Below, in pieces: positions 25,919 to 37,821 of a DNA stretch of 64,000 bases. The DNA comes from Beduini massiliensis (GTDB taxonomy: Bacteria > Bacillota_I > Bacilli_A > Erysipelotrichales > Coprobacillaceae). The stretch covers positions 186,001 to 250,000 of the forward strand of contig NZ_CDPP01000002.1 of assembly GCF_000829905.1 (NCBI RefSeq), read 5' to 3'. Both the position numbers and the translations under genes were made by a program. Numbering within the stretch: the stretch's first letter is position 1; each line of letters opens with the position of its first letter. Below the pieces are notes generated by a model. It was not told the origin of the DNA, ran no database searches, and saw nothing but the letters and a program-made list of their open reading frames with translations.

Positions 25919-25948
25919 AAAAAAATTATCCCCCATTGGGATAATTTT
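25919..25948 (-). terminator. Intrinsic terminator of the atp operon
   Basis: AATTATCCC and GGGATAATT form a 9-bp stem, followed by seven T on the minus strand. It overlaps the atpC stop region. Confidence 0.8.
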
Positions 25949-26342
25949 ATAAGTTTTTGACGTGAATACGATTCAGAGCTTTTCTTAAAGCAATCTCAGC
26001 ACGAATAACATCGCCGTCTTGACTCTGCAAACGTTTTTCTGCACGTTCCTTTGCTTGTTTAGCACGTGCTAAGTTAATTTCTTCTTGACTTTCGATCGAA
26101 TTGGCTATGATTGTCGTTTCATCATTTCCGACATATACAAAACCACCGCCAATAGCATAGAAAGTTCTTTGATTATTTTCTACGAAGTTCATTTCCGAAA
26201 TTTCAATAGCACTGGCTAAAGGCAAATGATGTGCTAAGATGCCCATTTGTCCTCCGGTCGTTCGAATGTTTAAGATATTCACATCTTTTTCTGCGTAAAC
26301 ACCACTCGGAGTTACGATTTTTAAATGAAAGGTACTCATCAT
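25947..26342 (-). CDS. atpC: F-ATPase epsilon subunit
   Basis: A 131-residue epsilon subunit. The N-terminal beta-sandwich holds FHLKIVTPSGVYAEKDV and GGQMGILAHHLPLASAI; the C-terminal helices hold EINLARAKQAKERAEKRLQ. It couples the gamma rotor to the c-ring and can inhibit ATP hydrolysis. It is the last gene of the operon, followed by a terminator. Confidence 0.96.
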   Translation of the reverse strand: MMSTFHLKIVTPSGVYAEKDVNILNIRTTGGQMGILAHHLPLASAIEISEMNFVENNQRTFYAIGGGFVYVGNDETTIIANSIESQEEINLARAKQAKERAEKRLQSQDGDVIRAEIALRKALNRIHVKNL

Positions 26343-26349
26343 TGCACCT

Positions 26350-28619
<2,270 letters not shown>

Positions 28620-30155
28620 CTATCCTTCTTTTTCGGCGGTTTTTACGAATCTTTCCGCAAAAGTTCCGATAGTTTCTTTTAGCTTCGCTTCTAATTCAGG
28701 TGAAATGGCTTTTTCCACTTTAATTTCCTGAATATAGTCATCATGATTTGACGCTATTTCTTCCAACAGTTCATCCATGAATAAATTAATTTTAGTTACC
28801 GGAATTTGTTTAGTAAAGCCATGTTTTAAGGCAAACAGCGTGATGACCTGAGTTTCTACACTGCGTGGTGAATACTGTGCCTGTTTTAACACTTCACGTA
28901 CTTTTTGACCATGATCCAATACTGCTTTTGTTGCATTATCCAAATCTGATCCAAATTGAGCAAAGGCTTGCATTTCCGCAAACTGTGCTAATTCCAGTTT
29001 CAATGATCCCGAAACTTGTTTCATTGCTTTGATCTGTGCAGCCGATCCTACACGAGAAACTGATAATCCGGTATCAATTGCCGGTCTGAATCCGGCATTA
29101 AATAAATCCTGCTGCAAGAAGATCTGTCCATCTGTTATCGAAATAACATTCGTCGGGATATAAGCAGAGATATCACCGGCTTGTGTTTCAATGATTGGCA
29201 AGGCAGTGATTGATCCTCCACCCATTTCATCATTTAAACGGCAGGCACGTTCCAACAGTCTTGAATGCAGATAGAATACATCCCCTGGGTAAGCTTCACG
29301 TCCCGGTGGTCTTTTTAATAATAAAGACACAGTACGATAAGCAACGGCATGTTTCGATAAGTCATCGTAAACAATCAAAACATCTTTTCCTTTATCCAGC
29401 CACTCTTCTGCAATCGCACACCCTGCATAAGGGGCAATATATTGTACCGGAGCCAATTCTGAAGCAGATGCCGATACAATGGTCGTATAATCCATTGCTC
29501 CGCCTTGACGCAGTTTTTCAACGATTTGAGCAACAGTTGAATTCTTTTGCCCGATTGCAACATAAACACAATAAATATCCTGACCCTTTTGGTTTAGGAT
29601 TGTATCGATCGCAATCGCTGTTTTACCTGTTTGGCGATCGCCGATGATCAACTCACGCTGACCACGTCCAATTGGAATGATCGCATCAATTGAAGTGATC
29701 CCTGTTTGAAGGGGGACACTCACTGACTTTCTTGTCATAACCCCTGGGGCTACTCTTTCAATTGGTCTTGTTTTATTTGTCAGGATTGGTCCTTGTCCAT
29801 CAATCGCTTGTCCTAATGGATTCACAACACGTCCTAACATTTCATCTCCGACCGGTACTTCAATGATCTTTCCGGTACGTTTTACTTCATCGCCTTCCTT
29901 GATCTCATCACTTTGACCAAGCAATACGGCACCTACATAATCTTCTTCAAGATTCATAACCATCCCATAGACTTCATGTGGGAATTCCAACAATTCACCC
30001 AGCATGGCATTGTCTAATCCATGGATCAATGAAACACCGTCTCCGATTGTCATGACTTTTCCGATATCTTTTGTTTCAACGACTTCGTCATAACGTTTGA
30101 TTTGTTCTTTTATGATTGAACTGATTTCATCTGGTCTAAGACCCACTCGATCCAC
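28620..30155 (-). CDS. atpA: F-ATPase alpha subunit
   Basis: A 511-residue nucleotide-binding but non-catalytic subunit. Walker A is [17 protein letters not shown], and the [20 protein letters not shown] stretch is the alpha-specific signature. It begins right after the atpH stop. Confidence 0.98.
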   Translation of the reverse strand: MDRVGLRPDEISSIIKEQIKRYDEVVETKDIGKVMTIGDGVSLIHGLDNAMLGELLEFPHEVYGMVMNLEEDYVGAVLLGQSDEIKEGDEVKRTGKIIEVPVGDEMLGRVVNPLGQAIDGQGPILTNKTRPIERVAPGVMTRKSVSVPLQTGITSIDAIIPIGRGQRELIIGDRQTGKTAIAIDTILNQKGQDIYCVYVAIGQKNSTVAQIVEKLRQGGAMDYTTIVSASASELAPVQYIAPYAGCAIAEEWLDKGKDVLIVYDDLSKHAVAYRTVSLLLKRPPGREAYPGDVFYLHSRLLERACRLNDEMGGGSITALPIIETQAGDISAYIPTNVISITDGQIFLQQDLFNAGFRPAIDTGLSVSRVGSAAQIKAMKQVSGSLKLELAQFAEMQAFAQFGSDLDNATKAVLDHGQKVREVLKQAQYSPRSVETQVITLFALKHGFTKQIPVTKINLFMDELLEEIASNHDDYIQEIKVEKAISPELEAKLKETIGTFAERFVKTAEKEG

Positions 30156-30689
30156 CTACTTTCTAAGCAGCTCATTTTTCAATAAGCTCATTTTATTTTT
30201 GACTGTTCCATCAATCACATGATTTCCAATCACCACTTTGATACCGCCGATCAGACTTTCATCAATCTTTGGTGTCAAAACGATCTTTTTATTCATCTTT
30301 GTTGATAAAACATGTTCCAGTTTTTTTATTTCCTGTTCAGCTATCGGCATGCTTGAATAAAGCATTCCCTCTTTAATCCCTAAATAATCATTCGTCAAAG
30401 AATGATAGGCTTGAATAATCTCCGACAGAGAACCCATTCGGTTTTTATCAATCAGTAATTTGATAAAGTTCAATACATACACAGATATGCTGTTACCAAA
30501 AGCTTTATCGATTGTTTCTTTCTTTGCTTTTTTATCCACATTAAAATGCATAAAAAAGCTTGATACTTCTTCATCTGAGCAAATGATATTCTTCACTAAG
30601 GCTAAATCTGCTTCATAGCGTTCGATCTTTCTTTCTTCTTGAGCCAGCTCAAACAAGGAAGAAGCATAACGCAGTGCTACGGACTCCAT
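30156..30689 (-). CDS. atpH: F-ATPase delta subunit
   Basis: A 177-residue delta (OSCP) subunit: ALRYASSLFELAQEE at the N-terminus and KIDESLIGGIKVVIGNHVID at the C-terminus are the conserved parts. It fixes the stator stalk to the F1 head. It overlaps atpF by one base and abuts atpA. Confidence 0.96.
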   Translation of the reverse strand: MESVALRYASSLFELAQEERKIERYEADLALVKNIICSDEEVSSFFMHFNVDKKAKKETIDKAFGNSISVYVLNFIKLLIDKNRMGSLSEIIQAYHSLTNDYLGIKEGMLYSSMPIAEQEIKKLEHVLSTKMNKKIVLTPKIDESLIGGIKVVIGNHVIDGTVKNKMSLLKNELLRK

Positions 30690-31192
30690 TAGTTCACCAA
30701 ATCGTCGATAAATTCATCGACCATATCTTTATTTGTTTTTTCATCGACTTCTTTATTCATTACTTTTTCCGCAACTTCAAAAGCAACCTCAATGATCTCT
30801 TGTTTCATTTCCTCTTTTGCTTTTAATTTTTCAGCTTCGATTTCTCGATCTGCCTGTTCAATCTTTATTTTAGCTTCTTGTGCTGCTTCCGCTAAGATTC
30901 CTTCTTTTACTTTAGCCGCATCTTCTTTCGCCTTTTGAATTGTCGCACGATATTCTTTGGCAGCTTCTCGTGCCTGCTGCTCGCTTTCTTGTACAAAGAC
31001 TTTCGCCTGTTCATTCATTTGTCGAGCTTCTGTAATATTTCCTTCAATCGCTTCAGCTCGCTTAGCCATATATTCTCTGATCGTGCTCCATAAGTATTTC
31101 TTGAATACTAAAAGCATGATACCTGTTGAACATAGCTGTACGATCAATGTCGTGATATTCGGGAATAATTTTCCGGCTATATTGATATCCAT
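30689..31192 (-). CDS. atpF: F-ATPase b subunit
   Basis: A 167-residue b subunit: one N-terminal membrane helix, then a long Ala/Lys/Glu-rich coiled coil (AKRAEAIEGNITEARQMNEQ onward) that forms the peripheral stalk. It lies between atpE and atpH. Confidence 0.96.
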   Translation of the reverse strand: MDINIAGKLFPNITTLIVQLCSTGIMLLVFKKYLWSTIREYMAKRAEAIEGNITEARQMNEQAKVFVQESEQQAREAAKEYRATIQKAKEDAAKVKEGILAEAAQEAKIKIEQADREIEAEKLKAKEEMKQEIIEVAFEVAEKVMNKEVDEKTNKDMVDEFIDDLVN

Positions 31193-31221
31193 CTTATTCC
31201 TCCTATTCTAATTAATGATGA

Positions 31222-31449
31222 TTAATAAACGAATAATAGGATGAAGGCGATCAATAACCCGTAAATCGCTACTGTTTCTGATAAGGCAATCCCTAAGATC
31301 ATCATCGTACGAATTTTTCCTTCTGCTTCTGGGTTTCTTCCTACTGCTTCAACTGCCTTACTTGCGGCAATCCCTTCACCGATACCGGTTCCTAATCCGG
31401 CACATACTGCGATTCCTGCAGCGATCGCGATTAATCCAACGTCTGTCAT
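31222..31449 (-). CDS. atpE: F-ATPase c subunit
   Basis: A 75-residue hairpin of two membrane helices joined by AVGRNPEAEGKI. The ion-binding carboxylate is Glu58 in ALSETVAIYG. Glu25 (GIGEG), Thr59 and Tyr63 match the positions of Gln32, Ser66 and Tyr70 in the Na+-binding c-ring of Ilyobacter. That favours Na+ over H+ but is not proof. The c-ring carries ions across the membrane and drives rotation. Confidence 0.97.
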   Translation of the reverse strand: MTDVGLIAIAAGIAVCAGLGTGIGEGIAASKAVEAVGRNPEAEGKIRTMMILGIALSETVAIYGLLIAFILLFVY

Positions 31450-31483
31450 TTTTTAAATCCTCCAATATTGTTTTTATTTTGTT

Positions 31484-32173
31484 TTATTCTTCTGCTTCAA
31501 TAGCAATCAGAATACATGAGAGTGTTACGAACACTAACGTTTGAATACATCCTGCAAATACATCAAAATAAACATGTAGTACAGGAGCTAAGATTGGTCC
31601 GACAAAGTTAAACGGAATGATTTTGAATGAAAGCCACCCGGTAAAACTATACACCAACCCCATTAAGATGGTTCCGCTTAAAATATTACCAAATAAACGC
31701 ATAGATAATGAAATAAGCGGTGAAATTGCTCCTAAAATATTGGTGGGCGGCCAAACTAATTCTTTGATGTAGGTCAGTCCACCTTTCTTTTTAATAGCGT
31801 TGTATTGTATTAATGTAAATGTAATCAAAGTGATCGCTAATGTGATTGAAAAATTGGATGTCGGCGAATCAAACCCGATCAATCCACTTAAATTGGCACA
31901 CACTAAGTACACAAACATCAATGCGAAATAGGGGTAATAATTTTTCGCAAATTTTTCCGGCATAATGGATGCCATATAATCTTGCACTGTACGTACACCT
32001 ACTTCACAAATTAAGACGACTCCTTTAGGCTTTTCCAAAGGGTCCGCTGCTTTGATCTTTCTTCCCGCATAAACGCAAAAAAGGCAGATTGCGGCCATGA
32101 TGATCAAAGAAAATATAAGTTCTGGCTGAATGATGATGTGAATATCCGCTAACATCAAACGCATTGTATTCAC
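31484..32173 (-). CDS. atpB: F-ATPase a subunit
   Basis: A 229-residue membrane subunit. The essential Arg lies in SLSMRLFGNILSGTILMGL, and the last helix ends in HVYFDVFAGCIQTLVFVTLS. It forms the ion half-channels beside the c-ring. The start overlaps the atpI stop by four bases. Confidence 0.96.
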   Translation of the reverse strand: MNTMRLMLADIHIIIQPELIFSLIIMAAICLFCVYAGRKIKAADPLEKPKGVVLICEVGVRTVQDYMASIMPEKFAKNYYPYFALMFVYLVCANLSGLIGFDSPTSNFSITLAITLITFTLIQYNAIKKKGGLTYIKELVWPPTNILGAISPLISLSMRLFGNILSGTILMGLVYSFTGWLSFKIIPFNFVGPILAPVLHVYFDVFAGCIQTLVFVTLSCILIAIEAEE

Positions 32174-32550
32174 ATACCCTCACCTCGCTTTCTAATCCTA
32201 TAATCATAATAGAATATAGTCAATTTTATCATAAAATAGCCAATTGTTACAGTAAATATGTTAAAAACTGAAGGGAGTTTTACAGCTAGAAAAAATCCAA
32301 AACCATAGACGATCATTTTAATTAGATAACTAAACATGACGATCATTGCGGAAATCTTGCTTCTAAATAAAAGAATGTTGTCAACAGTAATCGTAATAAT
32401 CTTAAAAATGATTAAATTGATCCCATACCCCAAGCCTAATCCAAGAACATAGGATATTTCCCCAAATAACAAACCCACTATTGCTGTGACTGCCGCCACT
32501 GTCAAAAAGACGGGGATTGATTTTTTTACAATGGCTTCTTCTTCCTTCAC
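32170..32550 (-). CDS. atpI: ATP synthase subunit I
   Basis: A 126-residue protein with four membrane helices (VFLTVAAVTAIVGLLFG, YVLGLGLGYGINLIIFK, and two more) of the AtpI family, thought to help assemble the c-ring. It lies between atpZ and atpB with overlaps of a few bases. Confidence 0.88.
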   Translation of the reverse strand: MKEEEAIVKKSIPVFLTVAAVTAIVGLLFGEISYVLGLGLGYGINLIIFKIITITVDNILLFRSKISAMIVMFSYLIKMIVYGFGFFLAVKLPSVFNIFTVTIGYFMIKLTIFYYDYRIRKRGEGM

Positions 32551-32751
32551 TTATTTCCCTCCTAATCGCAGAATTTGTTTAAAACTGCTTACGATTCCTA
32601 ACGCACTTCCTAACAATATTCCGATTGGCTTGATTCCAAAATAATGGTCAACTGCCAGACCGATAAAGACACTAAGAATCAAAACGCCGAATATTTCCCA
32701 GCCGATTCCCAGTGCCAATACGATATACTTCCAAATCTTATTCTGTTCCAA
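32551..32751 (-). CDS. atpZ: AtpZ/AtpI-family small membrane protein
   Basis: A two-helix protein of about 66 residues: [20 protein letters not shown] and [20 protein letters not shown] with a conserved Gly-Asp loop between. It matches the F0F1-ATPase subunit 1 (AtpZ) family, associated with c-ring assembly or Mg2+ uptake. A TTG at 32751, 6 bases after AGGGGAT inside the end of upp, is the best start; a longer frame to 32823 would overlap upp by 86 bp. Confidence 0.82.
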   Translation of the reverse strand: MEQNKIWKYIVLALGIGWEIFGVLILSVFIGLAVDHYFGIKPIGILLGSALGIVSSFKQILRLGGK

Positions 32752-33361
32752 AGATACGATCCCCTGCATCGCCAAGTCCCGGCAAAATATAACCCTGTTC
32801 ATTGAGTTTTTCATCAACAGCACAGATATAAAGATCTACATCCGGATGAAGCTGTTCAATCAGCTTGATTCCCTCAGGAGCTGCCACTAAACATAGGAAC
32901 TTAATATGTTTGGCACCTTTTTGTTTAATACTGTCTAATGCTTTTGCCAAACTTGATCCGGTTGCCAGCATCGGATCTAAAACAATGATCATATCTTCAT
33001 TGATTGTACTGGGGAAATTGGCATAGTATTCCTTTGCTTCTAAAGTCTCTTCATCACGTTTCATCACAATATGTCCGACTTTAGCATTGGGAATTACCGA
33101 TTTCATTCCATCTAAGAAACCTAATCCGGCTCTTAAAATAGGCACCAGAATTACATCTTTAGCCAGCATTTTTGTTGAGGTCGACATTAAAGGGGTTTCG
33201 ACTTCCACCACTTTTGTTGGTAAATCTTTCGTCACTTCATAAGCGGCAAGCGTCGCGATTTCTTTAAGATTTTCTGCGAAATCTTTGCATTTAGTCTCTT
33301 TATTACGCATGATTGCCAATTTATGAGTAATCAATGGATGTTCAATAACAAATGTTGCCAT
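32738..33361 (-). CDS. upp: Uracil phosphoribosyltransferase
   Basis: A 207-residue enzyme that makes UMP from uracil and PRPP. The PRPP-binding loop is [20 protein letters not shown], and the uracil-binding end is [17 protein letters not shown]. It lies between glyA and the atp genes, as in Bacillus. GGAGG precedes the start. Confidence 0.97.
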   Translation of the reverse strand: MATFVIEHPLITHKLAIMRNKETKCKDFAENLKEIATLAAYEVTKDLPTKVVEVETPLMSTSTKMLAKDVILVPILRAGLGFLDGMKSVIPNAKVGHIVMKRDEETLEAKEYYANFPSTINEDMIIVLDPMLATGSSLAKALDSIKQKGAKHIKFLCLVAAPEGIKLIEQLHPDVDLYICAVDEKLNEQGYILPGLGDAGDRIFGTE

Positions 33362-33376
33362 GGTGTCCTCCTTTCT

Positions 33377-34624
33377 CTATAAATAAGTTAATCCTTCATA
33401 TAAAGGATATTTATCAGTCAACGCTTTCACACGACGGATACATTCTGCTTTTACTTCCTCAGTTTCTTCACTTTTCAAACGATAGGCAATGATCTTTCCA
33501 ATTTCAATAAAATCTTCTTCAGTAAACCCTCTGGTTGTCATTGCCGGAGAGCCAACACGGATTCCACTTGCTTTAAATGGTTTCTCTGTATCAAATGGTA
33601 TCGCATTTTTATTGACCGTAATATGAATTTCATCTAATAAGCGTTCTGCTTTTTTACCGCTGATCCCACAGCTGGCATTTACATCTATTAATAATAAATG
33701 ATTATCCGTTCCATCTGAAACTAATCTGAAGCCTTCTGCTTTTAAAGAATTTTCCAACGCTTTAGCGTTCAACACTACATTTTTAACGTATTCTTTGAAG
33801 CTCGGCTTTAGCGCTTCGCCAAAGCAAGCAGCTTTAGCCGCAATAATATGCATTAATGGTCCACCCTGCATTCCCGGGAATACAGCTTTATCAATGGCTG
33901 CCGCATATTTTTGCTTACACATAATCACTCCACCACGAGGTCCGCGTAATGTTTTATGTGTCGTTGAAGTAACAAAATCTGCATAAGGAACCGGTGATTG
34001 ATGATAACCTGTCGCTACTAAAGCGGCAATATGTGCAATATCCACCATCAGCATGGCTCCGACTTCATCTGCTGCTTCACGCATTTTTTTAAAGTCGATT
34101 TCTCGGCTGTAGGCACTTGCCCCGGCAACAATCAACTTTGGTTTAAACGCCAAAACTTTCTCTTTGAAGGCTTCATAATCAATTGTTTCGGTATCTCGGT
34201 CTACACCATAGCTTTCAAATTCATAATTCATTCCGGAAAAATTTAGAGGATGACCATGTGTTAAATGCCCGCCATCAGCTAATGACATACCCAATACACG
34301 ATCTCCGTTTTTTAAGACTGCCAAATAAACAGCGGTATTTGCCTGCGCCCCTGAATGCGGCTGAACATTGGCATATTCACTGCCAAATAATTCACACAGT
34401 CTCTCTTTTGCAAGAGATTCAACCGTATCCATGTTTTCACAGCCACCATAGTAACGTTTCCCCGGATACCCTTCCGCATATTTATTTGTAAATACGCTTC
34501 CGGCTAATTCCATAATTTGTTTTGATACAAGATTTTCAGATGCGATCAGCTCAATATTTTCTCTTTGACGCATCAATTCTTTTTCTACTGCCTCAAATAC
34601 TAATTCATCTCTAAAGTCATTCAT
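33377..34624 (-). CDS. glyA: Serine hydroxymethyltransferase
   Basis: A 415-residue PLP enzyme converting serine and tetrahydrofolate to glycine and methylene-THF. The PLP Lys is in [15 protein letters not shown], and [18 protein letters not shown] is a family signature. The ATG at 34624 has GAGAGGGG upstream; an earlier start would overlap rpiB. Confidence 0.97.
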   Translation of the reverse strand: MNDFRDELVFEAVEKELMRQRENIELIASENLVSKQIMELAGSVFTNKYAEGYPGKRYYGGCENMDTVESLAKERLCELFGSEYANVQPHSGAQANTAVYLAVLKNGDRVLGMSLADGGHLTHGHPLNFSGMNYEFESYGVDRDTETIDYEAFKEKVLAFKPKLIVAGASAYSREIDFKKMREAADEVGAMLMVDIAHIAALVATGYHQSPVPYADFVTSTTHKTLRGPRGGVIMCKQKYAAAIDKAVFPGMQGGPLMHIIAAKAACFGEALKPSFKEYVKNVVLNAKALENSLKAEGFRLVSDGTDNHLLLIDVNASCGISGKKAERLLDEIHITVNKNAIPFDTEKPFKASGIRVGSPAMTTRGFTEEDFIEIGKIIAYRLKSEETEEVKAECIRRVKALTDKYPLYEGLTYL

Positions 34625-34643
34625 CCTAAATCCCCTCTCGTTT

Positions 34644-35084
34644 TTATTGTTTTTCAATAGCCATCATTTTTTCGATACGCTGATCGTGACGTCCTCCCTC
34701 ATAATCAGTATGAAGCCAAGTATTTAATATTTCTAAAGCTAATCCTTCTCCGATCACACGTCCGCCCATGGCAATCATATTCGTGTCATTATGTTGACGT
34801 GTTGCTTTAGCACTGAACAAATCGTGTACTAAGGCACAACGAATACCATCGACTTTGTTAGCGACAATGCTGACCCCGATACCTGTTCCGCAAACGACGA
34901 CACCACGTTCACATTCTTTATCTGCTACTGCTTTTGCTGCTTTGTAAGCATAATCCGGATAATCCACACTTTCTTCACTGTTTGTTCCAAAATCGATAAC
35001 CTCATATCCTTGAGCAATCATCGCTGCTTTTAATACCTCTTTAAGGCGATATCCGCCATGATCACATGCAATCGCTATTTTCAT
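34644..35084 (-). CDS. rpiB: Ribose-5-phosphate isomerase B
   Basis: A 146-residue enzyme interconverting ribose-5-P and ribulose-5-P. It starts [20 protein letters not shown], with the catalytic Cys in [20 protein letters not shown] and the [18 protein letters not shown] motif. Its start overlaps the preceding gene by four bases. Confidence 0.96.
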   Translation of the reverse strand: MKIAIACDHGGYRLKEVLKAAMIAQGYEVIDFGTNSEESVDYPDYAYKAAKAVADKECERGVVVCGTGIGVSIVANKVDGIRCALVHDLFSAKATRQHNDTNMIAMGGRVIGEGLALEILNTWLHTDYEGGRHDQRIEKMMAIEKQ

Positions 35085-35665
35085 TTCAGTTCCTCCTCAA
35101 TCATTTCAATCGTGATTCTTCCTTGTCTTAATAGTTTAATTTCATCCGTAGTTAAATCTACCACACTGCTCGCCTGGAGATGACCGCATTCTCCCTCTAC
35201 GATAAGCGGAATACGACCATTCAGCTGTTTTAGTACCTCTTTTGTCGTTGTGGTACTGGGCTGATGCGAAATATTTGCACTCGTCACATACAATGGTTTT
35301 CCTGTTTTTCGTATCAATTCACGAACAAACACATCGTCCGGTATACGAATGCCAATCGTTCCTTTTTCTTTTTTACTGTTTAGGATAACCGTAATATCTC
35401 CCGGCATAAATTTATCTATAATCAATTGGTCCCGATAGGAGACATAAACATACTGGTCAAGCTCTTCTTTATCTGACAGCATCAATGTAAAGCGCTTTGA
35501 CATATCCCGCTGTTTTGCTTCAATCAAGCGCTCTATCGCTATTTTTGAATCATATATAACGCCTAATCCATAGACTGTCTCCGTAGGAAAAGCAACTACT
35601 TTTTCCTGCTTTAAAGCAGTCACAACAGCGTCTATTTCCGCTCTTTTTTTGATTTGTGTTTCCAT
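35081..35665 (-). CDS. L-threonylcarbamoyladenylate synthase (Sua5/YrdC)
   Basis: A 194-residue YrdC-domain protein: VVAFPTETVYGLGVIYDSK, IKQR-like EAKQRDMSKRFTLMLSD, and PLYVTSANISHQPSTTT. It makes threonylcarbamoyl-AMP from threonine, bicarbonate and ATP, the first step to t6A37 in tRNA. The ATG at 35665 has AGAGGTG 6 bases upstream; a GTG at 35674 overlaps that site. It is the first gene of the unit running to rpiB and glyA. Confidence 0.93.
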   Translation of the reverse strand: METQIKKRAEIDAVVTALKQEKVVAFPTETVYGLGVIYDSKIAIERLIEAKQRDMSKRFTLMLSDKEELDQYVYVSYRDQLIIDKFMPGDITVILNSKKEKGTIGIRIPDDVFVRELIRKTGKPLYVTSANISHQPSTTTTKEVLKQLNGRIPLIVEGECGHLQASSVVDLTTDEIKLLRQGRITIEMIEEELK

Positions 35666-35737
35666 CGGCTTCACCTCTAAGACATCATATCATAAATAAA
35701 ATAAAAAGGGAATTTTAACACAAAATTAATAGACAAC

Positions 35738-35759
35738 AAAAAAAGCACACGATGTGCTA
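35738..35759 (-). terminator. Intrinsic terminator of the SpoIIR-like gene
   Basis: AGCACA and TGTGCT pair around a TCG loop, followed by seven T on the minus strand. It overlaps the stop codon. Confidence 0.75.
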
Positions 35760-36116
35760 GTCAAACAAACCGCCAATAAATGATTTTGGCTTTACCTCTA
35801 CCTCACAGTAATCCTTTTTTAATTCACCACTGATGCTTTTTCCTTTTCCTTCACCGATGACTAAAACCAATTGATTATTCACATAATTCATCTGTGGATA
35901 AAGGATGGTCAAATCTTCCATAACTTCTTCTTCGCTTACCCCTGTAATCATTTCCTGATAACTTTTAATAATCTCATTTTTATATTGATACATCTCTGCG
36001 ATATCTTCTTTTGTATTTGAATTTGCTACAATGCTGAAAGTTTTGGAAGATGTCGGATTAGATAATGTCATTCCAATTAAAAAGGTACAAAATATTTTTC
36101 TGAACATGTTTCTCAC
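35757..36116 (-). CDS. Shortened SpoIIR-like protein
   Basis: A 119-residue exported protein with an N-terminal signal. FSIVANSNTKEDIAEMYQYK matches the SpoIIR opening (RIxANSxSxxDQxLK), and VLVIGEGKGKSISGELKKDY resembles the SpoIIR segment before its conserved WWCVLFPPLC core. That core is absent, and the protein then ends in VEVKPKSFIGGLF. B. subtilis SpoIIR is about 220 residues and signals from forespore to SpoIIGA to activate sigma-E. Location near prfA/prmC and the Sua5-type gene is the usual spoIIR site. Whether the short form signals is unknown. Confidence 0.6.
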   Translation of the reverse strand: MRNMFRKIFCTFLIGMTLSNPTSSKTFSIVANSNTKEDIAEMYQYKNEIIKSYQEMITGVSEEEVMEDLTILYPQMNYVNNQLVLVIGEGKGKSISGELKKDYCEVEVKPKSFIGGLFD

Positions 36117-36298
36117 CTCATTTGGATTATGACCACTCCTTTATTTTTTAAACCTCATCAAAATAAAAATAAAGAACTTTATTTCTTTTGGCAAAGTTAA
36201 TACGTATAATAAAGTCAGATCATAAAACCGATTGGCAAAAATGGTCGAGAGACTATTACCGGGAGAATCTATAATAGAAAATGTAAGGAGGGATGGAT

Positions 36299-37168
36299 AT
36301 GCAAGAGCAAATTGAAGCGGTACAGCGTATGCAGGATTATATTGAAACCCATTTACAACAAGATATTACCCCTGCCGATTTATCCAAAGTGTCTTTGTTT
36401 TCTCCTTGGTACTCTCGGCGCTTATTCATCAAACAATTAGGGCTGTCTCCCTCAGACTATATTCGTAAGCTAAGATTGTCAAAATCTGCGATCAGACTGC
36501 GTGATCAGCCATGCAAAATTATTGAAATTGCATTTGATTTAGGTTTCAAAAGCGTCGATGGCTATCAGAGAGCTTTTTTGCGTGAGTTCGGCTGTAATCC
36601 CAGTGAATACGCTGCCCATCCGATACCGATATATTTATTCGTTCCTTATGGCATTAAATTCAGACATATCGAAAGGAGAATACCGATGTTAGATTCAAAA
36701 AATATTTTTATTCACGTCATTGATAAGCCATCTCGCAAAGTCATTATCAAAAGAGGCCTCCAAGCAAAGGATTACTGGTCTTATTGTGAAGAAGTAGGAT
36801 GTGATGTTTGGGGCCTTCTGCAAAGCATTAAATCAATAAACGGGGAACCGATTTGCCTCTGGCTGCCTGAGCACTATCAGTTACCCAACACGTCTCAATA
36901 TGTACAAGGAGCGGAAGTCTCTTTGGATTATAATGATATCATCCCTGAAGGTTTGGATATCATCGAATTGCCCGCTACTAAATATTTGATGTTTCAGGGA
37001 GAACCGTTTAACGAAGAAGACTATTGTGAGGCGATTGAAAGCGTTCAATCTGCAATCGAAAAATATGATCCTGCTGTGATTCATTATCAATGGGATCATG
37101 ATCAGCCTAAGATTCAGCTCGAACCGATTGGAACAAGAGGTTATATAGAGTTAGTGCCTATAAAATAA
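36299..37168 (+). CDS. AraC-family regulator with GyrI-like effector domain
   Basis: A 289-residue regulator. Residues 1-100 hold two helix-turn-helix motifs (ADLSKVSLFSPWYSRRLFIK and IIEIAFDLGFKSVDGYQRAF, then REFGCNPSEYAAHP). Residues about 125-288 resemble a GyrI/Rob-type small-molecule binding domain (LPATKYLMFQGEPFNEEDYC). It should respond to a hydrophobic or cationic ligand. The ATG at 36299 lies 7 bases after AGGAGG; one at 36293 is too close. It stands alone on the plus strand. Confidence 0.88.
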   Translation: MQEQIEAVQRMQDYIETHLQQDITPADLSKVSLFSPWYSRRLFIKQLGLSPSDYIRKLRLSKSAIRLRDQPCKIIEIAFDLGFKSVDGYQRAFLREFGCNPSEYAAHPIPIYLFVPYGIKFRHIERRIPMLDSKNIFIHVIDKPSRKVIIKRGLQAKDYWSYCEEVGCDVWGLLQSIKSINGEPICLWLPEHYQLPNTSQYVQGAEVSLDYNDIIPEGLDIIELPATKYLMFQGEPFNEEDYCEAIESVQSAIEKYDPAVIHYQWDHDQPKIQLEPIGTRGYIELVPIK

Positions 37169-37174
37169 AAACAT

Positions 37175-37201
37175 CCCCGATAACGTTGTATGTTATCGGG
37201 G
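37175..37201. terminator. Bidirectional terminator
   Basis: CCCCGATAAC and GTTATCGGGG form a 10-bp stem between the convergent AraC-type and ECF genes. Confidence 0.7.
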
Positions 37202-37206
37202 AATAA

Positions 37207-37821
37207 TTATACTTTCAGCTTTCTTGTTTGCAGTGCTTTTACTGTCGCTAAACAAATAACTATGGCCAACAGGATTTCCAAAATACCATTTGTCATAATT
37301 GTTGTCAGCAAAACTGTAACCAAAGCAGAATACTCAATACCTCTTGCCACTGCATAAGCAGAACCAAAGAAAAGGTAGATTCCCATCAGTACCAAAAGCG
37401 TATTGCTTAATGTTCCTATAAATGCACTTAGCATGATACTGCGAGTTTCGTTTTTATCAGAAGTAAGTTTTTCATAAATCCATCCACTGCTCCACCCCAG
37501 CAATATTCTAGGCAAAACAGCAATGATTAAACTATATCCATTTCCACTCACATTTCCCACCGTAATAAACGGAGAGAACACAAAAGAAGTTAAGGTGGGC
37601 TGCAATGTATTCATTACTATTGAACTAATACCAAATAAAGCTCCCATTATCATGCCTTCTTTTTTACCTAATACCATTGCCGTGATCAAAACCGGAATAT
37701 GCATTGTCGTAATACGTAATCCCCCGAATGGAAGATACCCTAATGGGGTCCACATCATGATGACCAAAATAGCCATCATCATCGCTAAAAAAGCCATTCT
37801 AAAAATTTTTTTGTTTTTCAT
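37207..37821 (-). CDS. ECF transporter S component
   Basis: A 204-residue protein with six membrane helices. TPLGYLPFGGLRITTMHIPV and LGKKEGMIMGALFGISSIVM are the pattern of substrate-binding (S) components that dock to the shared EcfA/A'/T module to import vitamins. The vitamin is not predictable here. The ATG at 37821 has GTGGAGG upstream; a GTG at 37833 overlaps that site. The leader of about 100 nt is strongly structured (see the regulatory entry), which suggests vitamin-responsive control. Confidence 0.88.
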   Translation of the reverse strand: MKNKKIFRMAFLAMMMAILVIMMWTPLGYLPFGGLRITTMHIPVLITAMVLGKKEGMIMGALFGISSIVMNTLQPTLTSFVFSPFITVGNVSGNGYSLIIAVLPRILLGWSSGWIYEKLTSDKNETRSIMLSAFIGTLSNTLLVLMGIYLFFGSAYAVARGIEYSALVTVLLTTIMTNGILEILLAIVICLATVKALQTRKLKV

